Shown: positions 25,379 through 34,670, counted from the first letter of the stretch. The stretch: 64,000 nt of DNA from Fodinibacter sp963834965 (GCA_963834965.1 CAWIEI010000019.1:124001-188000); one strand, 5' to 3'. The notes: generated from the sequence alone by a model not told the origin. Numbers and translations are program-made.

Positions 25379-26023
25379 ATGCGCACCAGCCGCCTGACGA
25401 TCGCCGCCCTGGCCCTCGCCCTCCCCCTCTCACTCGCCGCCTGCGGCTCCTCGGACGCCAACTCGGGCTCCGGTGCCGCCTCCTCGAGCACCCCGATGAC
25501 CTCGTCCGCGGCACCGAGCCCCTCGGAGTCGATGAGCGCGTCCAACGCCTCGATGCCCTTCGGCCCGGGCTGCGCGGCGGTCCCGGCCGACGGCGCCGGC
25601 TCGTTCACCGGCATGGCCAGCGACCCGGTCGCCACTGCCGCCAGCAACAACCCGCTGCTGTCGACCCTGGTCACCGCGGTCGGTAAGGCGGGGCTGGGCG
25701 AGACCCTCAACACGGCCAAGGACATCACCGTCTTCGCGCCGACCAACGACGCCTTCGCCGCCCTGGACAAGGCCACCATGGACAAGGCGATGGGCGACCC
25801 CAAGGGGCTGCTCACCACCGTGCTCACCAACCACGTGGTCGAGGGCCGCCTGACGCCCGACAAGCTGGCCGGCAGCCACAAGACGCTCGCCGGCACGACC
25901 ATCACGGTCGACGGCATGGGCGAGGACTTCACCGTCGGCAAGGCCAAGGTCGTCTGCGGCAACGTGCAGACCGCGAACGCCACCGTCTACATTGTCGACG
26001 GCGTCCTGCTCCCCGCGAGCTGA
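25379..26023 (+). CDS. Fasciclin-domain lipoprotein (MPT70/MPT83-like)
   Basis: 214 residues. Lipoprotein signal peptide with lipobox LAAC (lipid-modified C21), a Ser-rich linker to about residue 55, then one fasciclin (FAS1) domain with NPLLSTLVTAVGKAGL, ITVFAPTNDAFAAL and VYIVDGVLL. Homologous to mycobacterial MPT70/83, which are SigK-controlled surface antigens. GAAGGAG site upstream. 12 nt separate its stop from sigK, so promoter 25305 likely drives fasciclin-sigK-rskA. Confidence 0.9.
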   Translation: MRTSRLTIAALALALPLSLAACGSSDANSGSGAASSSTPMTSSAAPSPSESMSASNASMPFGPGCAAVPADGAGSFTGMASDPVATAASNNPLLSTLVTAVGKAGLGETLNTAKDITVFAPTNDAFAALDKATMDKAMGDPKGLLTTVLTNHVVEGRLTPDKLAGSHKTLAGTTITVDGMGEDFTVGKAKVVCGNVQTANATVYIVDGVLLPAS

Positions 26024-26034
26024 CCGCACAGTCC

Positions 26035-26670
26035 ATGATGGGTGACATGCCAGCTGCTTCCCCGGGTGCGTCCGCGTCCGGGGGGGCGGCGGCCTCCACC
26101 GCCGGGGCCGCCGGCTCCGCGACCGGAGCCGACCTCGCAGGCCTGCTGCGCCGGTCGGCCCGCGGCGACGAGGCCGCGTTCGCCGCCCTCTATGACGCCA
26201 CGGCCGCACGGCTGTTCGGGCTGGTGCTGCGCATCGTGCGCGACCACGCCATGTCGGAGGAGGTGACCCAGGAGGTCTACCTCGACGTGTGGCGGCAGAG
26301 CGCGCGGTTCGACCCGGAGCGGGGTAGCCCGATGTCGTGGCTGATGACGATCGCCCACCGTACCGCCGTCGACCGGGTCCGCTCCAGCGAGGCCTCCCGC
26401 CGCCGCGACGACGCCCATGCGGCCACCTCGCAGGACGTCGAGTTCGACACCACCGCCGAGACCGCGCAGGCCTCCCTCGAGGCCCAACGCGTACGGCGGG
26501 CCCTCACCACCCTGACTGACGCCCAGCGCAGCGCGGTCGAGCTCGCCTACCTCGGTGGCTACACGCACACCGAGGTGGCCCGCCTGCTCGACCTGCCGCT
26601 CGGCACCGCCAAGACCCGCATCCGCGACGGCCTGATCCGTCTGCGCGACACGTTGGGAGTTCCGGCATGA
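26035..26670 (+). CDS. sigK: ECF sigma factor SigK
   Basis: 211 residues with an Ala/Gly-rich N-terminal extension (~35), sigma-2 domain (DEAAFAALYDATAARLFGL, EEVTQEVYLDVW, SPMSWLMTIAHRTAVDRVR) and sigma-4 domain (RSAVELAYLGGYTHTEVARLL, GTAKTRIRDGLIRLRD). The pairing with an RskA-type anti-sigma factor and a fasciclin lipoprotein identifies it as SigK. Start is uncertain among ATGs at 26035, 26038 and 26047. ATGA overlap with rskA. Confidence 0.9.
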   Translation: MMGDMPAASPGASASGGAAASTAGAAGSATGADLAGLLRRSARGDEAAFAALYDATAARLFGLVLRIVRDHAMSEEVTQEVYLDVWRQSARFDPERGSPMSWLMTIAHRTAVDRVRSSEASRRRDDAHAATSQDVEFDTTAETAQASLEAQRVRRALTTLTDAQRSAVELAYLGGYTHTEVARLLDLPLGTAKTRIRDGLIRLRDTLGVPA

Positions 26671-27503
26671 GCCCCGATCTGCACCACCTCTCCGGTGCGT
26701 ACGCGGTCGACGCGCTCGACGACGCCGAGCGCACGTCCTTCGAGCAGCACCTCGCCGTGTGCGCCGACTGCCGCGCCGAGGTCTCCGAGCTCTCGGCCAC
26801 CGCCCACTCGCTGGGCTCCCTCACCGAGACCGCTCCCCCACCCGCACTGCGTGCCGCGGTGCTGACCGGCATCGCCCGGGTGCGACCGCTGCCGCCGCTC
26901 ACCGAGGATGCCGCGGCGCCGGCTCCCGCTGCGGCCGCCACCGGCGCGCCCACCCCTCCGAGCACGCTGGCCCCGCCTGCCGAGGTCACCGAACCCGGCC
27001 CCGGCGAGGTCGGGCCGGATGCCGGGGAGACCGTCGTTCCCATCGGTCGCCACCGTCGTCCCCGCCGCACCGCCTGGCTGGCGGCGGCCGTGGCTGCCGC
27101 GGTGCTCGCCATCGGCGGCATCGTCTGGAGCCCGTGGTCCGACGACACCGCACCACCGTCACCGCTGGCGGCGGTGACCACTGCCACCGATGCCCAGCGG
27201 ACCAGCAGCACCCGCGGTGGCGTCACCACCGAGGTGGTCTACAGCAAGCAGCTCGGTAAGGCCGCCATCTCGGTGAAGGGCCTGGCGCCCGCCCCGAGCG
27301 GAAAGACCTACCAGCTCTGGTACATCGGGGCCGGCGGCACGATCACCTCGGCCGGGTTGTTCGCGGTCGACGCCGACGGCAACGGTCAGGCACTCCTGGC
27401 CGGGCAGGCGACGGCGACCGACAAGGTGGCGGTGAGCGTCGAGCCCACCGGGGGCTCGCAGCAACCGACGACCGACCCCCTCGTGGTCCTCCCCCTCGTG
27501 TAG
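26667..27503 (+). CDS. rskA: Anti-sigma-K factor RskA
   Basis: 278-residue membrane protein. N-terminal cytoplasmic zinc anti-sigma domain with H28-x3-C32-x2-C35, a Pro/Ala-rich linker, one membrane helix (about 135-153, AWLAAAVAAAVLAIGGIVW) and the extracytoplasmic RskA C-terminal domain (VVYSKQLGKAAISVKGLAP, YQLWYIG, VAVSVEPTGGS). It holds SigK at the membrane until regulated proteolysis releases it (known for the mycobacterial system). Confidence 0.92.
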   Translation: MSPDLHHLSGAYAVDALDDAERTSFEQHLAVCADCRAEVSELSATAHSLGSLTETAPPPALRAAVLTGIARVRPLPPLTEDAAAPAPAAAATGAPTPPSTLAPPAEVTEPGPGEVGPDAGETVVPIGRHRRPRRTAWLAAAVAAAVLAIGGIVWSPWSDDTAPPSPLAAVTTATDAQRTSSTRGGVTTEVVYSKQLGKAAISVKGLAPAPSGKTYQLWYIGAGGTITSAGLFAVDADGNGQALLAGQATATDKVAVSVEPTGGSQQPTTDPLVVLPLV

Positions 27504-27504
27504 T

Positions 27505-27560
27505 CCCGACCGATTGCGGATGATCCACCCCACCTGCTACCCGACTTAATTGCGAATGCG
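27505..27560. repeat. ATTGCG-motif repeat, two units between convergent genes
   Basis: CCCGACCGATTGCGGATG (27505) and CCCGACTTAATTGCGAATG (27540). The same word recurs at 28906-29012 and 52767-52805. It fills the whole gap between rskA and the convergent LLM gene. Confidence 0.5.
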
Positions 27561-28466
27561 TCAGCGTCGGGTGAGGACCGTGGCGCCGACCGCCTCGAGC
27601 ACCGCGACGTCACCGGCATACGGGCTGTCGGGTCGCGGCCAGTGGGTGACCACGTCGGTGAATCCGAGCTCTGCGGCCCGCCCGGACATCTCGGCGTAGA
27701 GGTCGACCGACTCCAGGGCGTAGCGCGGCGAGGCGTCGACCAGGAGGTAGCGGTCGAGTGGCCCGCGCTGGTGCTCGGCGCACGCGTCGTCGAAGCGGGC
27801 CACGAGGCCGGCCAGGTGGTCGAACCACTCGTCGACGGTGTCTCCCTTGCCGCCGTAGGTGGCCCACGCGTCACCGAGCCGGGCGGCCAGCGCCACCGAC
27901 CGGGGTCCGTTGCCGGCCACGACGAGCGGTACGCGGTCGCGCACCGGCTCGGGGAGGGTGCGGGCGTCGCGGGTGGCGTAGAAGGTTCCGTCGTGGTCGA
28001 CGTGGTCCTCCCGCAGCAGCCGGTCGAGCAGCAGGGTGAACTCGTGGAACCGCTCGGTGCGCTCCCGCAGCGTCAGGTCATCGCCGAGAATGCGGCTGTC
28101 GAGGTCGCCGCCGGCACCCACGCCGAGCAGGAGGCGGCCACCGCTCGCGTCGTCGAGGGTGATGGCGTCACGGGCCAGCACATAGGGATGCCGGAAGTTG
28201 GGGGACGTCACGAAGGTGCCGAGGCCGATCGTGGAGGTGACCGTCGAGGCGAGGGCCAGGGTCGGCGCGAACGCGAAGACCGGCGAGTCGGGGAGCCCGC
28301 CCCACACGAGGTGGTCGTAGGTCCAGGCGTGATCGAAGCCGAGCTCCTCGGCGGCCGACCAGAGCGGCGCGGCCTCGCGCCAGCGCAGCTCGGGCACGAC
28401 GACGATGCCGTGCCGGATGCCGTGCCGGTGCAGCTGGGTGCTGCCCCCGCTCGTGGTCTCGCTCAT
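27561..28466 (-). CDS. LLM-class flavin-dependent oxidoreductase
   Basis: 301-residue luciferase-like TIM-barrel enzyme. Shows HGIVVVPELRWREAAPLWSAAEELGFDHAWTYDHLVW at the N-terminus, GLGTFVTSPNFRHPYVLARDAITLDDASGGR and LLGVGAGGD, all standard for FMN- or F420-dependent members; the cofactor and substrate are not decided by sequence. Its ATG overlaps the stop of the sterol-carrier gene (ATGA), so the pair is translationally coupled. Confidence 0.85.
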   Translation of the reverse strand: MSETTSGGSTQLHRHGIRHGIVVVPELRWREAAPLWSAAEELGFDHAWTYDHLVWGGLPDSPVFAFAPTLALASTVTSTIGLGTFVTSPNFRHPYVLARDAITLDDASGGRLLLGVGAGGDLDSRILGDDLTLRERTERFHEFTLLLDRLLREDHVDHDGTFYATRDARTLPEPVRDRVPLVVAGNGPRSVALAARLGDAWATYGGKGDTVDEWFDHLAGLVARFDDACAEHQRGPLDRYLLVDASPRYALESVDLYAEMSGRAAELGFTDVVTHWPRPDSPYAGDVAVLEAVGATVLTRR

Positions 28467-28879
28467 CGCAGATCCTCGGTGTCGTCAGCGGGCGCGGGGG
28501 ACTGCGAGGGCACCGCGTCGGTCAGTGGCAGCAGGGCGTCGAGGTGGGCCCGGGTCCCGCTCACCCGCAGCCGCCCGTCCGCCAGGGCCTGCGCCCAGCG
28601 CTGCTCGCCCGTGGCCAGGCGCAGCCAGGTCTCGGCATCGGACTCGACGACGTTGGGCGGGGTGCCGCGGGTGTGCCGCGGTCCCTCAACGCACTGCACG
28701 GCGCCGAACGGAGGCACCCGCACCTCGACGCTTCGGCCGGGGGCGCGGGCGCCGAGCTCTTCGAGCGTGTAGCGCACGGCTGTGCCGCGCGTGATGCGGT
28801 CGACGCCCTCCGGGTCGGCTCGCCAGGCGGCGAGGGCGGCGCGGCCCACGCCGGGGTCGGTGCGTCTCCGGGGCGGCAT
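28463..28879 (-). CDS. Sterol-carrier family protein
   Basis: 138-residue single-domain SCP2-like protein of the actinobacterial type, with AALAAWRADPEG, GRSVEVRVPPFGAVQC and HTRGTPPNVVESDAETWLRLATG. This family is often found near purine genes in actinobacteria. It probably binds a hydrophobic ligand; no ligand is known. ATG preceded by TACGAT at 6 nt, so leaderless, and coupled to the LLM gene. Confidence 0.85.
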   Translation of the reverse strand: MPPRRRTDPGVGRAALAAWRADPEGVDRITRGTAVRYTLEELGARAPGRSVEVRVPPFGAVQCVEGPRHTRGTPPNVVESDAETWLRLATGEQRWAQALADGRLRVSGTRAHLDALLPLTDAVPSQSPAPADDTEDLR

Positions 28880-28885
28880 ACCGGC

Positions 28886-28891
28886 ATCGTA
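28886..28891 (-). promoter_or_regulatory. -10 box (TACGAT) of the sterol-carrier/LLM operon
   Basis: TACGAT, then GCCGGT, then ATG 28879 on the minus strand. Confidence 0.45.
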
Positions 28892-28905
28892 GGCGCGGCC
28901 TCGGC

Positions 28906-29012
28906 CACCCGACCCATTGCGGATCCTCCCCTCGGCGCGGGCCCGGTCACCCGACCCATTGCGGATCCTCCGCTCGGCGCTCGGGCCCCCTGACCCGACT
29001 GATTGCGCATCC
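28906..29012. repeat. ATTGCG-motif tandem repeat in a divergent gap
   Basis: Two nearly identical 33-nt units (28906-28938 and 28948-28980) containing ACCCGACCCATTGCGGATCC, then a diverged unit CCCGACTGATTGCGCATCC (28994). It occupies the 268-nt divergent region between the sterol-carrier and spermidine-synthase-like genes; no gene seen there. Confidence 0.7.
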
Positions 29013-29135
29013 GCGCGTCCATTGGCGGGCCCTGGGGCGAGAGGATCCCCAAGAAGTCGTGGGGGGTTGGAGCGCCCGGGTGCCCGCGGACCGCCGCTGC
29101 TGCCGGATTGCGCAGGCTCGGCCGGCGGCGCCGCG

Positions 29136-29141
29136 TAGCCT
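29136..29141 (+). promoter_or_regulatory. -10 box (TAGCCT) of the gene at 29148
   Basis: TAGCCT, GCCGGG, ATG: leaderless layout. Confidence 0.45.
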
Positions 29142-29147
29142 GCCGGG

Positions 29148-29954
29148 ATGGGCGAGGCCGAGTTCGAGCGCGAGGGGTCGCTGGTGACCGTGGTGCTCGA
29201 TGGCCAGCCGCAGTCGGCGGTCGACCTCGAGCACCCCGACCGGCTCGACTTCGAGTACGTGCAGCACCTCGCCCTGTGCATCGACACGCTCGCCCCGAAG
29301 GGGTCGCTCCGGGTCACGCACGTCGGAGGGGCCGGGCTGACGCTGGCCCGCTGGGTGCAGGCCACCCGGCCGGGTTCTCCGCAGGTCGTGCTCGAGCCGG
29401 ATGCCGCCATGACAGAGGCCGTGCGCCGCGAGCTGCCGCTGCCGCGGGGGCACCGGATCCGGGTGCGGGCCGTCGACGGGTTGACCGGGGTCGCGGCCCT
29501 TCGCGATGCCAGCGCCGACGTCGTGGTCGTCGACGCCTATGCCGCCGGCCGGGTGCCCCCGGAGCTGTCGACGGTCGAGTGGTTCACCGACGTCGGCCGG
29601 GTGCTGGTGGCCGGCGGACTGCTGGTGGCCAACGTCGCGGACGAGCCGGGGATGCGGTACGCCGCTCGGGTCACCGCCGGCGCGCGGACAGCGCTGGGGC
29701 ACGTCGCTCTGGTGGGGCTGCACGAGGTGCTCAAGGGCAAGCGGTTCGGCAACCTCGTGCTCGTCGGGTCGGCCGGCCCGCTCGACCTCTGGACGCTTCG
29801 GCGCGCCACGGCATCCGCCGCGCTGCCGACCGGGGTGCTGTCCTGGGACGAGGTGGAGCGGCGCCGTCCCGGCGCTCAGCCGTTCAGCGCGGCCGACGGC
29901 GAGACGGCGTCCTCTCCGGAGCCACCCGAGCGCGGCGCCTGGCGCCGCCGTTGA
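29148..29954 (+). CDS. Spermidine synthase-like class I methyltransferase-fold protein
   Basis: 268 residues. Rossmann-type SAM-fold as in spermidine synthases: LRVTHVGGAGLTLARW (nucleotide loop), VLEPDAAMTEAVRREL, DVVVVDAYAAGRVPPEL and GGLLVANVAD. The polyamine-site acidic residues of true SpeE are not evident, and many actinobacterial members are of unknown role, so spermidine synthesis is not claimed. Leaderless ATG; convergent with the small protein at 29958, 3 nt away. Confidence 0.75.
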   Translation: MGEAEFEREGSLVTVVLDGQPQSAVDLEHPDRLDFEYVQHLALCIDTLAPKGSLRVTHVGGAGLTLARWVQATRPGSPQVVLEPDAAMTEAVRRELPLPRGHRIRVRAVDGLTGVAALRDASADVVVVDAYAAGRVPPELSTVEWFTDVGRVLVAGGLLVANVADEPGMRYAARVTAGARTALGHVALVGLHEVLKGKRFGNLVLVGSAGPLDLWTLRRATASAALPTGVLSWDEVERRRPGAQPFSAADGETASSPEPPERGAWRRR

Positions 29955-29957
29955 AGG

Positions 29958-30290
29958 TCAGGGGGTGGTCGTCCCTCGCGCGGCGTCCTGGCACTGTGTC
30001 GTGGTGCCGGACTCGGGAAAGACGGTGGCGAGGTCGATGGCCTGCTTCGCCGCGACCGCGCCGAGCAGGCGGCACAGGTCGGTGACCTCGGCCTGGGAGG
30101 CGACCCCTGCGCCGTCACCTGTCTGGATGACCAGGTCGCTGATCCTGCTCGCCCCGGAGCACGAGGCAAGCAGGATCAACACCAGCACGACGTTGACCCA
30201 GGTCTTCAGCCTGACGATGGGTGACTTGGGGGGCTCTGGGGCCGCGACCACTGGTGCGATCGGCGGAGCCGGTGGGAGTGCCTCGGACAT
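29958..30290 (-). CDS. Small membrane protein, unknown
   Basis: 110 residues: Pro-rich cytoplasmic N-terminus (APPIAPVVAAPEPPKSPI), one membrane helix (about 29-43, TWVNVVLVLILLASC) and a ~65-residue external domain with cysteines C44, C73 and C100 that could form disulphides. AGGAG site upstream of the ATG. The 140-nt gap to the next gene holds nothing I can identify. Family not recognised. Confidence 0.6.
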   Translation of the reverse strand: MSEALPPAPPIAPVVAAPEPPKSPIVRLKTWVNVVLVLILLASCSGASRISDLVIQTGDGAGVASQAEVTDLCRLLGAVAAKQAIDLATVFPESGTTTQCQDAARGTTTP

Positions 30291-30430
30291 GGGTTCGCTC
30301 CTTCGTCGCGACGGCCGTCGCTGTCGGTGCGAGGAGTATGACGTGCGGCCGGGCCTCGTGATCGGCCATCCGCAGGGTTGCCCGCTCGGTGCCGCGACTG
30401 AAACGGTGCGAGGCTCGACCGGCTCAGGCG

Positions 30431-30646
30431 TCAGCCCTTGTCGCCGCGGAGGAACCCGAGCACGTGCGACGTGACTGACGCCGGAGGCCTGGTGATGGGA
30501 GTCGGCGGGGGTGCGACCGGCGCGGCCGGCAGTGCCGGCTCGCCCAGAACAGCACCCCCGACCTCGCCCTCGTCGTACCCCTCGCGGAACTGGGTCTGGG
30601 CGAACGTGGCGTTGAGCACGTCCTCCGTGCTCAGCAGCCGCCCCAT
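30431..30646 (-). CDS. Miniature DivIVA-domain protein
   Basis: 71 residues. N-terminal LLSTEDVLNATFAQTQFREGYDEGEV matches the first part of the DivIVA/Wag31 membrane-binding domain, but the coiled coil that follows in true DivIVA is missing and replaced by a Pro/Ala stretch ending VLGFLRGDKG. ATG overlaps the purL stop (TGATG), so it is co-translated with purL. It could be a pole-targeting peptide or a decayed paralogue. Confidence 0.65.
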   Translation of the reverse strand: MGRLLSTEDVLNATFAQTQFREGYDEGEVGGAVLGEPALPAAPVAPPPTPITRPPASVTSHVLGFLRGDKG

Positions 30647-33600
30647 CAGCCGACCCAGACCCGCGCGTTGCGGAACATCCGCAGCCAGGGGCTCTCGGCC
30701 TCGACCGGGGCCGACGTCCAGGACATCTGGGCGTTGCGCGCGACCCGCTCGGGGTGCGGCATCATCGCCGTGAACCGGCCGTCCGGCGTGGTCACCGCCG
30801 TGAGCCCGTCGGGAGAACCGTTGGGGTTGAACGGGTACGCCGTCGCCGGTTCGCCAGCGTGGTCGACGAACCGGGCCACCCGCGCGACCCGGCCCGAGTC
30901 ACCCCGGGCCGAGAAGTCGGCGAAGCCCTCCCCGTGCGCGACCGCGATCGGCACCCGGCTGCCCGCCATCCCGGCGGTGAGGATCGACGGTGACTCGAGC
31001 ACCTCGACGAGCGTCAGCCGGGCCTCGTACTGCTCGGAACGGTTGCGGGTGAACCGCGGCCACGCCTCGGCGCCGGGGATGAGGTCGGCGAGCGCCGCGA
31101 ACATCTGGCAGCCGTTGCAGATCCCCAGCCCGAAGGTGTCGTCGCGGTGGAAGAAGTCGGAGAAGCCCTCGGTGAGCCGCTCGTTGAAGAGCACCGACCG
31201 CGCCCAACCCTCCCCGGCGCCCAGCGTGTCGCCGTACGAGAACCCACCACAGGCCACCAGCCCGACCACGTCGGCGAGGTTGAAACGACCGGTCTGCAGG
31301 TCGGTCATGTGCACGTCATAGGTGTCGAAACCCGCTCTGTCGAAAGCGAATGCTGTCTCGACGTGGCTGTTGACGCCCTGCTCACGCAGGATCGCCACCT
31401 TCGGCCGAACCCCGAGGGACAGGTAGGGCGCCGCGACGTCGTCAGTGGGGTCGAAGGACGGCGCCACCACCAGCCCCGGGTCGCCGTCCGCACCGACCGC
31501 GTCGTGCTCCTCCTGTGCGCACGCCGGGTTGTCGCGCATCCCCGCGATCCGCCAGGACACCTCGTCCCACGCCTGGGCGAGGTCGCGCACCGACTCGTCG
31601 AGGGCCGGCTCCCCGGCCACCGCCACCCGCACCCGCCGACCGGATGCCGTGCGCCCCACCGTTGCGCTGACGTCGCCCAGTCCGTGGGCGGCGAGCACCT
31701 CATCGACCACCACGAGGTCGTCGGACGGGACGCCGAGTACCACTCCGAGCTCTTCGGCGAACAGCGCTCTGGCCGACGGCACCTCGAGCTCCACCCCGAC
31801 CGCGCCGGCGAACGCCATCTCGCAGACCGCCGCCCACAGGCCACCGTCGGACCGGTCGTGGTACGCCACTTCGACTCCGCGAGAACGCATCTCGACCAAC
31901 GCCGTCGCCAAGGACTTCAATCGCTGGGGGTCATCGACGTCGGGCACCGCGCCACCGAAGACACCGTTCGCCTGGGCCAGGATCGACCCGCCGAGCCGGT
32001 CGCGCCCTGCCCCGAGGTCGACGAGCACCAGCGCCGACCCCTCGCGAAGCTGCGGGGTCCAGGTGCTCCGCACATCCGGCAGCGACGCGAAGGCAGTCAC
32101 CACCAGCGACACCGGCGAGATCACCTGCCGCGCCTCGCCCGACACGGCATCCGTCCAGCGGGTGCGCATCGACAGCGAGTCCTTGCCGACCGGCACCGAG
32201 ACCCCGAGCTCGGGCAGCAGCTGCATGGCCACCGCCTCTACCGTGTCGTAGAGCGCGGCGTCCTCCCCGTCCTCCCCGCACGCGGCCATCCAGTTGCACG
32301 ACAGCTTGACGCTGCTCAGCCCGGCGACCGGAGCGGCGAGCAGGTTGGTCAGCGCCTCGCCGACCGCCATCCGGCCGGATGCCGGCGCGTCCACCGCCGC
32401 GAGCGGCATCCGTTCGCCCGTCGCCATCGCCTCACCGGCGAACCCGACGTGGTCGGCCAGGGTGACCGCCACGTCCGCCACCGGCACCTGCCAGGGGCCG
32501 ACCAACTGGTCGCGGTGCGTCAGCCCGCCGACGGTGCGGTCGGCGATCGTCACCAGGAAGCGCTTCGAGGCGACCGTCGGATGCCGCAGCACGGCGTACG
32601 CGGCCGAGCGGAGGTCGATGCCGGTCAGGTCGAGCGACCCGCCGTCGCGAGCGACGCGCTGCACGTCGCGCGTCATCCGGGGCGGTTTGCCGAGCAGCAC
32701 CTCCATCGGCATGTCGATGGAGCGGTCCTCGTCGTCGCGGTCGTCGGGGCCGTCACCGAGCACCAGCTGGCCGCCGCCACGCGCGACCCCCACCACGGCG
32801 TAGGGACACCGCTCCCGCTCGCACAGCGCCGAGAACAGGGGCATCGAGGAGGGCGCCAGCGCAACGACGTACCGCTCCTGCGACTCGTTGCACCACGCCT
32901 CCTTCGGCGCGAGGCCGCTCTCCTCGAGCGGCACCGCCGACAGGTCGAAGCGCGCCCCCAGCCCGGCCCCGTCGACCAGCTCGGGGAAGGCGTTCGACAA
33001 CCCTCCCGCACCGACGTCGTGGATCGCCAGCACCGGGTTGTCGTCACCGAGGCTCCAGCAGTGGTTGATGACCTCCTGCGCCCGCCGCTCGATCTCGGGG
33101 TTGCCGCGCTGCACCGAGTCGAAGTCGAGGTCGGCGGCGTTGGCGCCGGCCGCCATCGAGGAGGCCGCGCCACCCCCCATACCGATGCGCATGCCCGGCC
33201 CGCCGATCTGCACGAGCAGGGTGCCCGCCGGGAAGATGACCTTCTCGGTCATGTCGGCGCCGATCGTGCCCAGCCCACCCGCGCTCATGATCGGCTTGTG
33301 GTAACCGCGGCGCACGCCGTCGACGGTCTGCTCGTAGACCCGGAAGAACCCGCCCAGCCCCGGCCGGCCGAACTCGTTGTTGAACGCCGCGGCGCCGATC
33401 GGCCCCTCGAGCATGATCTCGAGCGGCGTCGCGATGTGCCCCGGCGCACCGTACGGCGAACTCTCCCAGGGCTCTTCGAGCCCGGGAAGGTGCAGGTTCG
33501 ACACCGCGAACCCGGTCAGCCCCGCCTTGGGCTGCGACCCCCGGCCGGTCGCCCCCTCGTCACGGATCTCGCCACCGGCGCCGGTCGCCGCCCCGGGGAA

Positions 33601-34545
33601 CGGCGAGATCGCCGTCGGGTGGTTGTGCGTCTCGACCTTCATCAGCACGTGCACCTCGGACTCGCGCCCGGCGTACCGGCTTGGCCCGTCGGCCGACTCG
33701 GGCAGCCAGCGCACCCGGCGCCCGCCGACCATCACCGAGGCGTTGTCGACGTAGGCGACCACGGTGCCCTCGCCCGCCACCTCCTCGGTGTGGCGGATCA
33801 TCCCGAACAGCGACCGGGGCTGCACGACCCCGTCGACGACGAAGTCGGCGTTGAAGATCTTGTGCCGGCAGTGCTCGGAGTTGGCCTGCGCGAACATCAT
33901 CAGCTCGACGTCGGTGGGGTTGCGCCGCAGCCCGGTGAACGCGTCGACGAGGTACTCCACCTCGTCATCGGACAGCGCCAGCCCGTACGCGGTGTTCGCC
34001 TCCTCCACGGCCGCCCGCCCGCGCCCGAGCACGTCGACGCGCTCCATCGGCTCGGCCTCGCGCTCGTCGAACAGGGCCGCGGCGTCGGCCCGGCTCGGCA
34101 GGGCGGCCTCGGTCATCCGGTCGTGCAGCAGGTCGGCGGCAGCCGCCCACTCCCCCTCGGCGATGGGCTCGTCGGTGGCCAGGAGGTACTCGGTGACCCG
34201 CTCCACCCGGCGCACGTCGACCCCGCAGTTGTGGGCGATGTCGGTGGCCTTGCTCGCCCACGGCGAGAGCGTGCCCAGGCGTGGGGCCACGACGACCACC
34301 GCGACGTGCGCGCCCGCGGCGTCACCGGCATCCCCCGGGCCATAGGTGAGCAGGCGCTCGACCGTCGCGGTCGTCGCCTCGTCAAGCGGCTCCTCGCTCG
34401 CCACCCAGTGCACGTGCCGCGCCGACACGGCGGTGAGGCCGGGCACGACCCGCTGCAGCCTCGCCAGCAGCGCGGCGGCGCGGAACGGGGAGAGGGCGTT
34501 GCCGCCCGGGACGGTGGTCAGCACGAGGTCGTGCGACGAGGCCAT
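30646..34545 (-). CDS. purL: Phosphoribosylformylglycinamidine synthase, single-chain
   Basis: 1299-residue long-form PurL: fourth step of purine synthesis, FGAR + glutamine + ATP to FGAM. Domains: N-terminal PurS-like part (about 1-150), linker, two AIRS-like synthase halves (NSEHCRHKIFNADF, VETHNHPTAISPFPGAATGAGGEIRDEGA, VPVGKDSLSMRTRW) and a C-terminal class I glutaminase (from ~1030) with catalytic cysteine in GICNGCQMF and His/Glu in MMPHPERV. Many actinobacteria use separate PurS/PurQ/PurL, so the long form is notable. ATG 34545. DivIVA-like gene overlaps its stop. Confidence 0.96.
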   Translation of the reverse strand: MASSHDLVLTTVPGGNALSPFRAAALLARLQRVVPGLTAVSARHVHWVASEEPLDEATTATVERLLTYGPGDAGDAAGAHVAVVVVAPRLGTLSPWASKATDIAHNCGVDVRRVERVTEYLLATDEPIAEGEWAAAADLLHDRMTEAALPSRADAAALFDEREAEPMERVDVLGRGRAAVEEANTAYGLALSDDEVEYLVDAFTGLRRNPTDVELMMFAQANSEHCRHKIFNADFVVDGVVQPRSLFGMIRHTEEVAGEGTVVAYVDNASVMVGGRRVRWLPESADGPSRYAGRESEVHVLMKVETHNHPTAISPFPGAATGAGGEIRDEGATGRGSQPKAGLTGFAVSNLHLPGLEEPWESSPYGAPGHIATPLEIMLEGPIGAAAFNNEFGRPGLGGFFRVYEQTVDGVRRGYHKPIMSAGGLGTIGADMTEKVIFPAGTLLVQIGGPGMRIGMGGGAASSMAAGANAADLDFDSVQRGNPEIERRAQEVINHCWSLGDDNPVLAIHDVGAGGLSNAFPELVDGAGLGARFDLSAVPLEESGLAPKEAWCNESQERYVVALAPSSMPLFSALCERERCPYAVVGVARGGGQLVLGDGPDDRDDEDRSIDMPMEVLLGKPPRMTRDVQRVARDGGSLDLTGIDLRSAAYAVLRHPTVASKRFLVTIADRTVGGLTHRDQLVGPWQVPVADVAVTLADHVGFAGEAMATGERMPLAAVDAPASGRMAVGEALTNLLAAPVAGLSSVKLSCNWMAACGEDGEDAALYDTVEAVAMQLLPELGVSVPVGKDSLSMRTRWTDAVSGEARQVISPVSLVVTAFASLPDVRSTWTPQLREGSALVLVDLGAGRDRLGGSILAQANGVFGGAVPDVDDPQRLKSLATALVEMRSRGVEVAYHDRSDGGLWAAVCEMAFAGAVGVELEVPSARALFAEELGVVLGVPSDDLVVVDEVLAAHGLGDVSATVGRTASGRRVRVAVAGEPALDESVRDLAQAWDEVSWRIAGMRDNPACAQEEHDAVGADGDPGLVVAPSFDPTDDVAAPYLSLGVRPKVAILREQGVNSHVETAFAFDRAGFDTYDVHMTDLQTGRFNLADVVGLVACGGFSYGDTLGAGEGWARSVLFNERLTEGFSDFFHRDDTFGLGICNGCQMFAALADLIPGAEAWPRFTRNRSEQYEARLTLVEVLESPSILTAGMAGSRVPIAVAHGEGFADFSARGDSGRVARVARFVDHAGEPATAYPFNPNGSPDGLTAVTTPDGRFTAMMPHPERVARNAQMSWTSAPVEAESPWLRMFRNARVWVG

Positions 34546-34670
34546 GGGTGCGGTCTCCCGGTCGGTGGAGCGGGGCGGATGCCGTGCCCAAGGTTACCGG
34601 GGTCGGCGCGCACCCCCGTGCGCCGTCCGGCCCCCGGTAGCAGGTCTTGCCACGGCGTTCCGGGCGTCTG

